Source: UBA10649 sp963755335
GTDB taxonomy: Bacteria; Actinomycetota; Actinomycetes; S36-B12
Length of the DNA stretch: 64,000 nt
Assembly (NCBI GenBank): GCA_963755335.1
Contig: CAVWJW010000008.1
Coordinates: 1,798,001-1,862,000 of the forward strand
Direction of reading: 5' to 3'
Part shown: piece by piece, positions 45,495 through 54,359 of the stretch
Layout of the letters: each line of letters begins with the position of its first letter
Numbering within the stretch: position 1 is the first letter of the stretch
Notes under the pieces: generated by a model
The model's database searches: none
The model's input: the letters and a program-made list of their open reading frames with translations, nothing else
What the model was told of the DNA's origin: nothing
Position numbers and translations under genes: made by a program

Positions 45495-45902
45495 GGGCTC
45501 CTGACCCTCACCACGGATGGGGATCCACTCGATGACCAGCGGGTGCGGGCCAGCCGGGCCTGCTAGGGGGCCATCCACCGCTGCCTCCGGCCCCACGCGG
45601 GTGTCGGTGTCGGTGTTCACGTCGGACGCCGGCGACGTGCGCAGTCCCACGTCGCCGAGCATCGTCATCGTGCGACACACGACGCAGTCCGGGTGGTCGC
45701 GCGGATCATCGTGCTCGGCATGCGGGGCCATGACGCGCTCGGTGGCCCAGTCCACCACCCGCTGGGCGCCCGCAACCAGGGTCATCCAGTCGCGTGCACT
45801 CCCACCGGAGTCCTCGGGCGCCGTGTCGTCGTCGGACGCGACCGACGGGTCAGCGGGCTCCTGATCGTCCCCGGAGTACCACCAGGGCGTGCGCTGGCTC
45901 AT
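45492..45902 (-). CDS. Conserved acidic protein (DUF5304-like)
   Basis: 136 residues. Low-complexity acidic N terminus, then a conserved helix WMTLVAGAQRVVDWATERVM and the cysteine pair HPDCVVCRTM, followed by a disordered tail. The pattern is that of a small actinobacterial family found between ArsA-like and glucokinase genes. Function unknown; the Cys pair could bind metal. ATG at 45902 overlaps the stop of the ArsA-like gene by 4 bases; a longer upstream frame is antisense noise. Confidence 0.72.
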   Translation of the reverse strand: MSQRTPWWYSGDDQEPADPSVASDDDTAPEDSGGSARDWMTLVAGAQRVVDWATERVMAPHAEHDDPRDHPDCVVCRTMTMLGDVGLRTSPASDVNTDTDTRVGPEAAVDGPLAGPAGPHPLVIEWIPIRGEGQEP

Positions 45903-46978
45903 GCCGCCCGCTCCGGCTCGGGTGTGCTGGGCCACAGGGACGCATCCGGGACGAACGAGACCACCAGTCCCTCGGGCGTCCGAGTCGCCGTCACGGCCCG
46001 GCAGCGCCGCAGCACCGCGGGCAGGGGCAGCCAGCGCTGTACCCCGGCGAACTCGACGACGACATCGTCTCCGCTTCGCCCGACCCTGGCCTCGGCTGCC
46101 GCCGCCCCCACCAGCGGAAGCGTGAGGCGGAACGCCTCGTCCTCGACCCGCGGCTCGAGCTCGCCGGAGCGCAGTTCCCCTCCGCCGCCGAGCGGGCCCA
46201 CGACCGAGCGGTCCTTGGGCACCGGACGTAACGACGTCGTCGACTTCCAGACCCATGCGCCGGCCGAGCCCTGCTCCGCCCGGTCGAGCTGGGTCCGCTG
46301 CTCGGCCAAGGCGTCATGACCGAGTCCCTCGGACTTGCGCCCGAACCGGTTCACGATGATGGCCTCGACCTGGATGCCGAGGAGGGCGAAGACGGACTGG
46401 GCGCGCAGCGTCCGCTCGAGCGGCGCGGCCTCCGGCACCGTCACCAGCCGCATCGTCGTGCGACGCGATTCGAGCAGCCGCGCGAAGGCCAGGACCCGCT
46501 CGCCGAAGCCAGCGACGACATCGAAGCCCGCCCCGGCCGTCTCGCCCGGCTCGGTCGGCGACGTGCTGCGCATCGCCATCGACGGGGTCAGGGCGGCGGC
46601 GAGGAGGCGGCCGACCACCGTCGGGAACTCGGCGAGGACCTGCGCATCGCGAAGGCTCCCGCAGTCGACGATGACCACGTCGACGTCGGGCCGCGCCAGT
46701 TCCTGAACGATCCGATCCCAGGCGGCCAGGTGCCGGACCGTGGGCAGACCGGTCCAGATGCCAACCGGAACGCCATCGGCCTCCAGTCCCGGCGCCAGCG
46801 CAGCGGCGAGGGCATGCAGCGAGCGTCGCGTGTCGTCGCCGATGGAGCACCCGCCCGCGCCGACGCCCACGGCGCGAAGGCCCTCGATCCTCGCCGCCGC
46901 CACGGTGGCGTCGGCGAGGGTCGTCGTGCCGCTTCCTCCGGATCCGCTAAGCAGGATCAGGCGGGCCTGATTCGACAC
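45899..46978 (-). CDS. ArsA/MinD-like P-loop protein with atypical Walker A
   Basis: 359-residue ArsA-family protein. The P-loop reads LLSGSGGSGTTTLADATV: the deviant Walker A KGGVGKTT of ArsA/Get3 has lost its lysine (GTTT in place of GKTT). Other blocks remain: VDVVIVDCGSLRDAQVLAEF (Walker B/switch), LRLVTVPEAAPLERTLRA-like segment at ~185 and IIVNRFGRK. The C-terminal domain is HSP20-like (RLTLPLVGAAAAEARVGRSG). It probably binds but may not hydrolyse ATP. Orthologous by position to Rv2184c. The N-terminal 32 bases overlap the SRPBCC gene upstream. Confidence 0.82.
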   Translation of the reverse strand: MSNQARLILLSGSGGSGTTTLADATVAAARIEGLRAVGVGAGGCSIGDDTRRSLHALAAALAPGLEADGVPVGIWTGLPTVRHLAAWDRIVQELARPDVDVVIVDCGSLRDAQVLAEFPTVVGRLLAAALTPSMAMRSTSPTEPGETAGAGFDVVAGFGERVLAFARLLESRRTTMRLVTVPEAAPLERTLRAQSVFALLGIQVEAIIVNRFGRKSEGLGHDALAEQRTQLDRAEQGSAGAWVWKSTTSLRPVPKDRSVVGPLGGGGELRSGELEPRVEDEAFRLTLPLVGAAAAEARVGRSGDDVVVEFAGVQRWLPLPAVLRRCRAVTATRTPEGLVVSFVPDASLWPSTPEPERAA

Positions 46979-47402
46979 GCTTCTTCAGCCCCTTGAGTGC
47001 GGTATCGACGATGACCTTCTCTGCCTTGCGCTTGAGCATGCCGATCATCGGGATCTTGACGTCGACGCTGAGCCGGTAGTTCACCGTCGTGCTGCCGTCG
47101 CCGTTGTCGTGCAGCTCGTAGACGCCGTCCATCGCGGTGAGCATGTCGCCTCGGGTCAGCGTCCACGACACGCTGTTGTCGCCGTCCCAGTCGTACTCGA
47201 GCTCGTAGTCGTCCTTGATGGCTCCGGAGACGAGACTGAAGTGGGCATCGGCCGGACGGTTGTCGTCCTCGTAGACGCTGAGCACCTTGACCTCGTTGAT
47301 GCCGTCGCTCCATGCCGGGTAGGACGGCAGGTCCGCGATCACGTTCATGATCGCCGCACGCGACGCGACGATGACGATGCTGGACTCGGTCTGGTCGGCC
47401 AT
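46947..47402 (-). CDS. SRPBCC (polyketide cyclase/dehydrase-like) protein
   Basis: 151-residue helix-grip lipid-binding protein. SSIVIVASRAAIMNVIADLP, YPAWSDGINEVKVLSVYED, VSWTLTRGDMLTAMDGVYEL and MLKRKAEKVIVDTALKGLKK are characteristic of the actinobacterial family that includes Rv2185c (TB16.3). No catalytic residues are known. Co-transcribed with the ArsA-like gene, which it overlaps by 32 bases. ATG at 47402 with a -10 box 7 bases upstream. Confidence 0.87.
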   Translation of the reverse strand: MADQTESSIVIVASRAAIMNVIADLPSYPAWSDGINEVKVLSVYEDDNRPADAHFSLVSGAIKDDYELEYDWDGDNSVSWTLTRGDMLTAMDGVYELHDNGDGSTTVNYRLSVDVKIPMIGMLKRKAEKVIVDTALKGLKKRVESGPPDPA

Positions 47403-47409
47403 GGACCGA

Positions 47410-47415
47410 AGGCTA
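47410..47415 (-). promoter_or_regulatory. Leaderless -10 box (TAGCCT) of the SRPBCC-ArsA operon
   Basis: TAGCCT on the minus strand ends 7 bases before the ATG at 47402. Confidence 0.58.
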
Positions 47416-47420
47416 CCTCG

Positions 47421-48212
47421 TCATCCCGAGGCGTCGAGGTCGATGGCGTATGGCGTCCGACGGCCGTGGAAGTGGCCGACGTTGACGCACTCGGTCCGGC
47501 CGATGCGCGTCCTGCCGACCAGCGGCTGGTGGACATGCCCGAACAGGTGGTATCGCGGCTGGAACTCACGGACGTACGCCAGCAGCGCCTCGCTTCCGCG
47601 CTCGAAGCGTCGGGCCGCCACGTCGTACGTGAGCACGGGGACGGCAGGCGGGATGTGGCTGAACAGCACGTCGACAGGACCGAGCGCGGCGACCTTCTCC
47701 GCGAACGCCTCGGGCGGGATCTCGTAGGGCGTCCGCATCGGGCTCGTCAGCCCTCCCCCGACGAACCCCCACGTCATGCCGCCGACGACCACGGTGGCAC
47801 CGTCCAGCACCTCGTGCCCCGGCCGCAGGTACTCGGGCCACATGGCCGGCAGGTCGACGTTGCCGAACGTCAGCAGCGCCGGCGTGGGCATGGCCTCGAA
47901 CAGCTCCTCGTACTGCCCGCGCACCATCGACTCCATGATCCGCCAGCGATCCGCGGGCTCGCTGACCCCTAGTCCCGCCCAGGCGGCCGAGCTCAGGTCA
48001 TGGGCAGTGGCGAAGTCGTTCGCCGTGCGCGCCGCGATGTAGGCGCGGGCATGATCCACGCCGAACAGGTCCGCGAAGATCCCGCGGGCCGGGTCGTCGT
48101 AGTCCAGGAACAGGATCAGGTCACCGAGACAGACGAAGACGTCGCAGTCCTGGGCCGCCCGCGCGAGTGCGGTCGACGCACCGTGCACGTCACTGACGAC
48201 GTGTACCCGCAT
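47421..48212 (-). CDS. Calcineurin-like metallophosphoesterase
   Basis: 263-residue cytosolic phosphoesterase. Metal ligands lie in VHVVSDVHGAS, VFVCLGDLILFLDY, LTFGNVDLP (GNxD variant of GNHD), VLFSHIPPAVP and YHLFGHVHQPLVG. These five blocks define the family. The substrate is unknown. Start at ATG 48212; a long frame extends upstream only as an antisense shadow. It lies between two SRPBCC genes on the same strand. Confidence 0.85.
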   Translation of the reverse strand: MRVHVVSDVHGASTALARAAQDCDVFVCLGDLILFLDYDDPARGIFADLFGVDHARAYIAARTANDFATAHDLSSAAWAGLGVSEPADRWRIMESMVRGQYEELFEAMPTPALLTFGNVDLPAMWPEYLRPGHEVLDGATVVVGGMTWGFVGGGLTSPMRTPYEIPPEAFAEKVAALGPVDVLFSHIPPAVPVLTYDVAARRFERGSEALLAYVREFQPRYHLFGHVHQPLVGRTRIGRTECVNVGHFHGRRTPYAIDLDASG

Positions 48213-48220
48213 GTGCCGTC

Positions 48221-48622
48221 CTAGTCCGAGGGGGGCGTTGCGCCGAGGGTCTCCATCATCGCCCACACGGTGCTCTTCCATGCCAACAGTTGGCGCCGGC
48301 GCAGGTCCGCGAGCTCGCGTCGTCCCCGTGGGGAGGCCGGTATCGACCGTGCCGTCGTCGACGATCCCGGCGCCGTCGGGTCGACGGCCAGGACGTAGTG
48401 GATGACCACGCCGTCGGGCCGGGCGAGGAGGCGCACCTCGGAGTAGCCCACCAGGGCACCGCGCACCGACCAGCGCATGCCGTCCACGCCTCGATCGAGG
48501 ATGACGGTGACCTCGCACTCGGGCCACCACTGGATCCATCGACGCTGGTCCGCGACCACGGCCGCGATCGCGACCCGGTCCACCACGACCAGGGTCTCGT
48601 CGACGATCTCCACGCTGGGCAT
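48221..48622 (-). CDS. SRPBCC-like actinobacterial protein
   Basis: About 133 residues from the ATG at 48622. VEIVDETLVVVDRVAIAAVV, RRWIQWWPECEVTVILDRGV, MRWSVRGALVGYSEVRLLA and LRRRQLLAWKSTVWAMMETL indicate a helix-grip fold with a hydrophobic cavity. Such proteins recur next to fadD15 in actinobacteria. No function assigned. The frame is open up to 48697 but no ribosome site favours a longer product, and the region also holds the divergent fadD promoter. Confidence 0.7.
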   Translation of the reverse strand: MPSVEIVDETLVVVDRVAIAAVVADQRRWIQWWPECEVTVILDRGVDGMRWSVRGALVGYSEVRLLARPDGVVIHYVLAVDPTAPGSSTTARSIPASPRGRRELADLRRRQLLAWKSTVWAMMETLGATPPSD

Positions 48623-48698
48623 CGAGCCCAGAATGCCACGGGCCGAGGAAGATCGACCCCTCGACGGCGAAGCGGTCGCCAACCGCGCCGTTCTCATC

Positions 48699-48704
48699 TA
48701 CTTT
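48699..48704 (+). promoter_or_regulatory. Leaderless -10 box (TACTTT) of fadD15
   Basis: TACTTT ends 6 bases before the ATG at 48711. The AAGG next to the ATG is too close to be a ribosome site. Confidence 0.55.
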
Positions 48705-48710
48705 TGAAGG

Positions 48711-50512
48711 ATGAGGACAGAATTCGCCGTTCCGGCCGTCGTGCCCACCCCGACATCCGGCAGCCTGGTCGACCACATCATCGAGAACGCCGAGAGCAGG
48801 CCGAACCACGTGTCACTCTCCGTGCCACGCGGCGAGGCGTGGGTCGGGGTGACGTCGGCCCAGTTCCTCGCGGAGGTGAAGGCCGTCGCCAAGGGCATCG
48901 TGGCCAACGGCGTCCAGGTGGGCGAGCGGATCGGTGTCATGAGCCGCACCCGCTACGAGTGGACGCTCGTCGACTACGCGATCTGGTACGCGGGCGCGAT
49001 CAGCGTGCCGGTCTACGAGACGTCGTCCGCCGAGCAGATCCAGTGGATGCTCAGTGACTCGGGCGCCGTTGCGGTGTTCCTCGAGAGCGAGAAGAACAAG
49101 GCCACCTTCGACGAGGTGGCGGTCGACATCCCCACCGTGACCCGGACCTGGGTCTTCGACGACGGCATCATCGAGGACCTCACCGGCGAGGGCGCGGTCA
49201 TCGCCGACGCGGAGCTGGAGGAGCGCCGGATGGCGCTCAACCCCGACACGGTGGCGACGATCATCTACACGTCGGGCACGACCGGCCGCCCGAAGGGCTG
49301 CACGCTCACGCACCGCAACTTCATGTTCGAGGTCGACAACGTCGTCAACGGCCTGCCCGACGTGTTCCTCGCCGAGGGCTCGTCGACACTGCTGTTCCTG
49401 CCGATCGCGCACGTCTTCGGCCGCGCCATCGAGCTCGGCTGCATCCGCGCGGGTGTCCGCCTCGGCCACTCCGCCGACATCAAGGCGCTGCTTCCTGGCA
49501 TGCAGTCCTTCCAGCCGACCTTCCTGCTGGCCGTGCCCCGCGTGTTCGAGAAGATCTACAACGCCTCGCAGCAGAAGGCCGCCGCGGACGGCAAGGGCAG
49601 CATCTTCGACACCGCGGCGCAGACCGCCATCGACTACAGCATGGCCATGGACTCGGGCGGCCCCGGCCTGATGCTGAAGGTCAAGCACGCCGTGTTCGAT
49701 CGACTCGTCTACGCGCAAGCTGCGCCACGCCATGGGCGGCAACATGCGCTGGGCCGTCTCCGGCGGCGGTCCGCTCGGCGCTCGGCTGGGCCACTTCTTC
49801 CGCGGCATCAACGTCACGATCCTCGAGGGCTACGGCCTGACGGAGACCTCGGCCGCCACGACCGTCAACCGACCCAGCGCCATCCGGATCGGGTCGGTCG
49901 GCCAGCCGCTGCCCGGGCGCCAAGGTCAAGGTCGCGGCCGACGGCGAGCTGATGCTCGGCGGCGACCAGATCTTCGTCGGCTACTGGAACAACGAGGCGG
50001 CCACCCGCGAGGCCCTCGAGCCCGACGGCTGGCTGCACTCCGGCGACATCGGCGAGATCGACGACGACGGATTCGTCAAGATCACCGGCCGCAAGAAGGA
50101 GCTCATCGTCACCGCGGCCGGCAAGAACGTCGCCCCAGCGGTGCTCGAGGATCGGCTGCGTGCCCACTGGCTGGTCAGCCAGTGCATGGTGGTCGGCGAC
50201 GGCGAGCCGTTCATCGGCGCGCTCGTGACGATCGACCCCGAGGCGTTCCCCGCCTGGGTCAAGCAGAACGGCAAGCCGGCCAACAGCTACGGTCGCCGAC
50301 ATGGTCGACGACCCCGACCTGAACACCGCGATCCAGGCAGCCATCGACGACGCGAACAAGGCCGTGTCGCACGCCGAGGCGATCAAGAAGTTCAAGATCC
50401 TCTCCGTCGACTGGACGGAGGAGGGCGGTCAGATCACGCCGTCGCTGAAGCTGAAGCGCAACGTGGTGATGAAGGAGTTCTCCGCGGACGTGGAGTCGCT
50501 CGGTACCCGTGA
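48711..50512 (+). CDS. Long-chain fatty acid--CoA ligase (FadD15-like), at least three frameshifts
   Basis: AMP-forming acyl-CoA synthetase activating fatty acids. The AMP-binding motif is IIYTSGTTGRPKGCTLTHRN; GYGLTETSAATTVN and GWLHSGDIGEIDDDGFVKITGRKKELIVTAAGKN follow. The frame breaks at 49713-49716, 49913-49918 and 50290-50294, each by one extra base. Restored, it runs KLRHAMGGNMRWAVSGGGPL, AKVKVAADGELMLGGDQIFV and VADMVDDPDLNTAIQAAIDD. A further two-base excess near 50500 would place the stop at 50512; otherwise the frame ends at 50555. About 600 residues, normal for FadD15. Errors rather than decay are likely. Confidence 0.87.
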
Positions 50513-50526
50513 CGGGCGGTCATCGG

Positions 50527-51680
50527 CTAGCCGACGACGCGGCCGACGCCGCTGAACCGCTGCGCGTACCAGGATTCGCTGACGCTGCTGATGATCACGC
50601 CGCTGCTCGGGATTCGCGGCGTGCACCATCTTCCCGCCGCCGATGTACATGGCCACGTGGTGGGTGCCGCCGCCGAAGTAGAACAGCAGGTCACCCGGCT
50701 GGGCCATGCTCAGCGGGATGTGCCGCGTGGTGCTGAACTGCGAGAAGCTGTAGTGCGGCAAGCGACACGCCCGCCTGCCGCCACGCGGCCAGCGTGAGCC
50801 CCGAGCAGTCGAAGGCGCTGGGACCGGCCTGCGGCGGCAACGTACGACTGCCCGACGTGGGACAGCGCGTAGCGCACCGCGAGGGCGCCGCGACCTCCGC
50901 CGCCGAAGCCGCCGCCTGCCGCACTGGCGGAACTGCCGGCGCTGCTGGGCAGCTGAGGGCGGCGGTGCGCGCTGCAGCGTAGGACGAGCGACGTTCCTGG
51001 GCGGCGAGCTGCGCGAGCCGCTGGCGCTCGGCGGCCTTGAGGCTCGACGAGCAGCGCCTGGGCGTCCGCGAGCCGCTTGTCGGCGTCTGCCTTGGCGGAG
51101 GCCATGTCGTTGCGCTTGCTCTGCGCGATGTCCTCCTTGTCCTTGATCGCGGCCTGGCTCTGCGCCAGTCGCACCCGTGCGGTCTGGGTGCGACGGATCG
51201 CCGCCGACTGCGTGTGCGCCACCTGGTCGAGAGCGGCGGCCTGCGCGAGGAACTCCGACGGGTTGTCGGCCATCAGCACCTGGAGTGAGGTGTCCATGCC
51301 GCCGCTGGTGTAGGCCGATGCGCGCAAGATCGTCGACCGAGGCCATGACCTGCTGCAGCTGCGCGCTCTCGCGCTTGCTGCGCTTCCTCAGCGCAGCTGA
51401 GCTGCGACTGCACGTCGGCCAGTTCGTTGCGGGCGTTGTTGTAGCGCTCGGTGGCCGTCTCGGCCTGCATCTGCAGGTCGCGCACCTGGTTGGCGACCTG
51501 GTTGATGTCACGGGCCGGCGTGGGCAGGGCCTGCGCGGCCGGTCCGGCAACGACACCACCGAGCAGCAGGCTCGCGACCGCGACGCTGGCGGCGATGACC
51601 TTGCCACGGCGCGTGCCGAGGAGTCGACGACCGCTCGTGGGTGAGCTGACGCGCCTGCGGCGCGCAGTTCCCTGGAGCAC
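50527..51680 (-). CDS. RipA-like NlpC/P60 peptidoglycan endopeptidase, about eight frameshifts
   Basis: Secreted D,L-endopeptidase. From GTG 51680 (AAGGGA upstream): signal peptide GKVIAASVAVASLLLGG, coiled coil (~residues 55-220: NQVANQVRDLQMQAETATERYNNAR to KADADKRLADAQALL), Ala/Pro/Ser linker, and NlpC/P60 domain with catalytic Cys in AFDCSGLTLAAWRQAG, LPHYSFSQFSTTRHIPLSMA, PGDLLFYFGGGTHHVAMYIG (His) and terminal WYAQRFSGVGRVVG. Single extra bases near 51395, 51328, 51045, 50968, 50947, 50826, 50760 and 50600 break the frame. The length modulo 3 fits eight insertions. Position matches Rv2190c. Confidence 0.85.
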
Positions 51681-51884
51681 TCGGTGATCCCTTCGCTTGG
51701 CGGCCCGATGCGCTCGCTGCCTGTCGGCAACGACCACGTGGTCAGGCCCGGACTGGGCTGAACCATGGTACCCATCGGACGCTGAGCGGAGGTTGAGCGT
51801 TCCACTACCTGTGGAAGCGATAACGGGCAGATCGGGCAATTAGGGCATCGGCCATGAGGGAACGTGACGAACGCCACGCCGCGC

Positions 51885-52100
51885 TCAACTGGCTCGGGAC
51901 GGCCGCACGAGTCGCAGGGGAGGGACCAGACCCGACTCGGCGAGCACGCTGACCGCGCGTTCGTGCTCGTCGGCGATCTGGGTGAAGGTCGAGGTCGCGT
52001 CGGGCACGCCCAGGAGAACCGAGACCACGCAGTCGTCGCACGCGACGCGGTCGCCCGTGCGGCTGGGGGAATGGGCGCACGCACCACAGTCGATGATCAT
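51885..52100 (-). CDS. Cysteine-rich microprotein (putative zinc ribbon)
   Basis: 71 residues beginning MIIDCGACAHSPSRTGDRVAC with CxxC at residues 5-8 and a second pair CDDC at ~21-24, spacing fit for one zinc ion. The rest (LLGVPDATSTFTQIADEHER) is a helical tail. ATG supported by a TACCGT box 6 bases upstream. Small CxxC-N12-CxxC proteins are common in actinobacteria; no function known. It does not overlap other genes. Confidence 0.65.
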   Translation of the reverse strand: MIIDCGACAHSPSRTGDRVACDDCVVSVLLGVPDATSTFTQIADEHERAVSVLAESGLVPPLRLVRPSRAS

Positions 52101-52106
52101 GCGGGA

Positions 52107-52112
52107 ACGGTA
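52107..52112 (-). promoter_or_regulatory. Leaderless -10 box (TACCGT) of the cysteine-rich microprotein gene
   Basis: TACCGT on the minus strand ends 6 bases before the ATG at 52100. Confidence 0.52.
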
Positions 52113-52158
52113 GAACGACCCCCTGACAGACCAGATCGGGTCGCCGGGCGACTAGGGC

Positions 52159-52434
52159 TCAGGGACCGCCGTCGCCGGGACCCTCGTCGGCGGGGCCGCC
52201 GAACTCCGGCCGGGGCACGATCACCACGCGGTCGCCGGCACCGCACCAGCGGCAGACGACCTGCTCGACGGTCTCCGTGAGCACCTCGCGCTCGTCGATC
52301 GTCGGCTCACCGTCCATGGCCACGTGCCAGAACTCGCGGGTGCGACTGCTCCGCACCACGTCGAACCGCGTGAGGTTGCCGCAGTGCGAGCAGCGCCAGC
52401 GGGATCGGTCGTCAGGGATCTGGAGATCGGCCAC
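52159..52434 (-). CDS. Zinc-ribbon protein of unknown function
   Basis: 91 residues with two CxxC pairs, RCSHCG (~residue 15) and VCRWCG (~62), separated by a beta-rich segment (TRFDVVRSSRTREFWHVAMD), the layout of a zinc ribbon. Disordered Gly/Pro tail. GTG start with a TAGGCT box 7 bases upstream. Divergent from the exonuclease gene. Actinobacterial family without assigned role; nucleic-acid or protein binding is plausible. Confidence 0.7.
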   Translation of the reverse strand: MADLQIPDDRSRWRCSHCGNLTRFDVVRSSRTREFWHVAMDGEPTIDEREVLTETVEQVVCRWCGAGDRVVIVPRPEFGGPADEGPGDGGP

Positions 52435-52441
52435 GCGCAGG

Positions 52442-52447
52442 AGCCTA
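52442..52447 (-). promoter_or_regulatory. Leaderless -10 box (TAGGCT) of the zinc-ribbon gene
   Basis: TAGGCT on the minus strand ends 7 bases before the GTG at 52434. Confidence 0.58.
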
Positions 52448-52486
52448 GCGACGTGTCGTTGCCGGCCTCCTGTCAGTCAGGTCCCG

Positions 52487-52492
52487 TACGGT
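52487..52492 (+). promoter_or_regulatory. Leaderless -10 box (TACGGT) of the exonuclease/GIY-YIG gene
   Basis: TACGGT ends 6 bases before the GTG at 52499. Confidence 0.52.
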
Positions 52493-52498
52493 CGAACC

Positions 52499-54342
52499 GT
52501 GCCGTCATCGCCTCCCACCGACCTGCCGGCCGGTGGCCACGCGGTGCAGTCCTCCTTCGCCGACCTGGGCACTCCGTTGTCCGAGGTGACCTTCGTCGTC
52601 GTCGACCTCGAGACCACCGGCGGCGCTCCGGTCGATGCCGGCATCACCGAGTTCGGCGCCGTCAAGGTGCGCGCTGGCCAGACCCTCGGCGAGTTCGCGA
52701 CGCTCACCAACCCGGGCATGCCGGTCCCGCCGTTCGTGGCCGCGCTGACCGGGATCACCGACGCTCTCCTGGCCACCGCTCCCGAGGTGCGCCGCGTCCT
52801 TCCCGACTTCCTGGAGTTCGCCGCCGGCTGCGTGATCGTGGCCCACAACGCCCCCTATGACGTCGGCTTCCTCAAGGCCGCCTGCGCGAAGTTCGGCTAC
52901 CACTGGCCCGATCCCCCCGTCGTCGACACCGCACGGCTGGCGCGCGTCGCCCTCCATCGCGACGAGGTGCGCAACTGCAAGCTCGCCACGCTGGCGGCGC
53001 ACTTCCGCGCGACCGTGATCCCCGACGCACCGGGCCTTCGACGACGCGCGGGCGACGGCCGACGTGCTGCACGCCCTGATCGAGCGGGTGGGCAACCTCG
53101 GCGTCGTGACGTTGGAGGACCTGCAGGAGTTCTCGGCTCGGGTCAGCTCCGCGCAGCGCACCAAGCGCCACCTGGCCGACGGCCTGCCGGATCGTCCGGG
53201 CGTCTACGTGTTCCAGGACGCCCAGGGCACGGCGCTGTACGTGGGCACCTCGCGCAACATCCGCACGCGCGTGCGCACGTACTTCACGGCGGCCGAACAG
53301 CGGCGGCGCATGGCGGAGATGGTGCAGATCGCCGCCCGCGTCGTGCCGATCGTGTGCGCGACCACCCTCGAGGCGCGGGTCCGCGAGATCCGCCTCATCG
53401 CCGAGGAGCAGCCGCGCTACAACGTGCGGTCGAAGCGTCCGCACGCGCAGACCTGGCTGAAGCTGACGGCGGAGTCTGCTCCTCGGCTCTCGGTCGTGCG
53501 CGCCGTCGGCGACGACGTCGAGCGGGGTGCGCGCTATGTCGGCCCGTTCACCTCACGGGTCGCAGGCCGGGCTCGCAGCTGAGGCGCTGCTGCTGCCCTT
53601 CCCGCTGCGTACCTGCACCACGGCCATCGCCCGCCATCCCACGTCACGCGCCCCCGGGTGCGTGCTCGCTGAGCTCGGCACCTGCCACGCCCCCTGCGCG
53701 ACGGGCACCGACCGCGAGGCCTATGCCGCCCTCGCCGCGGGCGTCGACGCCGCGCTGGCCGGTGACCTCCGGCCGGTGACGGCTGCGGTCATGGCCCGGA
53801 TGGCCCGACTCGCCGACGACGAACGATTCGAGGACGCGGCCGCATGGCGCGATCGGCTCAGCGCGCTGGCCACCGCGAGCGTGCGCGCGCATCGCCTGAC
53901 GGCGGTGTCCGCCTGCGCCGAGGTGGTGGCTGCTGCCCCCACCTCCGAGCTGGGCTGGGAGATCCACGTGGTCCGGTTCGGACGCCTCGCGGCCGCGGGG
54001 ACGGCCGATCCCGGTACCGATCCGCGGCCGGTCGTCGCCGCCCTGGTCGCCGCAGCCGACCACGTCGAGCCGGGGCACTCCCCCGCACCGGCAGGCCTTA
54101 CCGAGGAGGCGCTGGAGATCCTGCGGTGGATGGACACCGACGGCGTGCGACTCGTGATGGCCGATCACCCGCTGGCCCTCCCGGCTCACTGCGGGGGTGA
54201 CGTCGAGCGGGCCCTCGCGGGAGTGCGCGAGACGACCCGTCGGCATCGGTTCGGCGCCGACGAGGAGCGGGAGGCCGGGGAGTTCGCCCGTCCCCTGGGA
54301 CCGGTCGATGCGCGCACCCGCACCCGGATGCTCAGCGCCTGA
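52499..54342 (+). CDS. DEDDh exonuclease fused to UvrC-type GIY-YIG endonuclease, two frameshifts
   Basis: About 613 residues once restored. Domain 1 (~25-190) is a DnaQ-like 3'-5' exonuclease: FVVVDLETTGGAPVDAG (DxE), IVAHNAPYDVGFL (Asp) and AFDDARATADVLHAL (HxxxxD-like end). Domain 2 (~225-310) is GIY-YIG as in UvrC/Cho: RPGVYVFQDAQGTALYVGTS and RLIAEEQPRYNVRSK. The rest resembles the UvrC middle region (CATGTDREAYAALAAG). Extra bases at 53030-53034 and 53556-53560 split the frame. Same architecture and place as Rv2191. Probably processes damaged DNA. Confidence 0.88.
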
Positions 54343-54359
54343 CCCGTCGGGTCAGGCGC
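54335..54359. terminator. Bidirectional hairpin between convergent exonuclease and trpD genes
   Basis: Perfect 11-base arms (54335-54345 and 54349-54359) around a 3-base loop. The TGA stops of both convergent genes lie inside the arms. Likely a shared terminator; no T-tract on either side. Confidence 0.7.
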
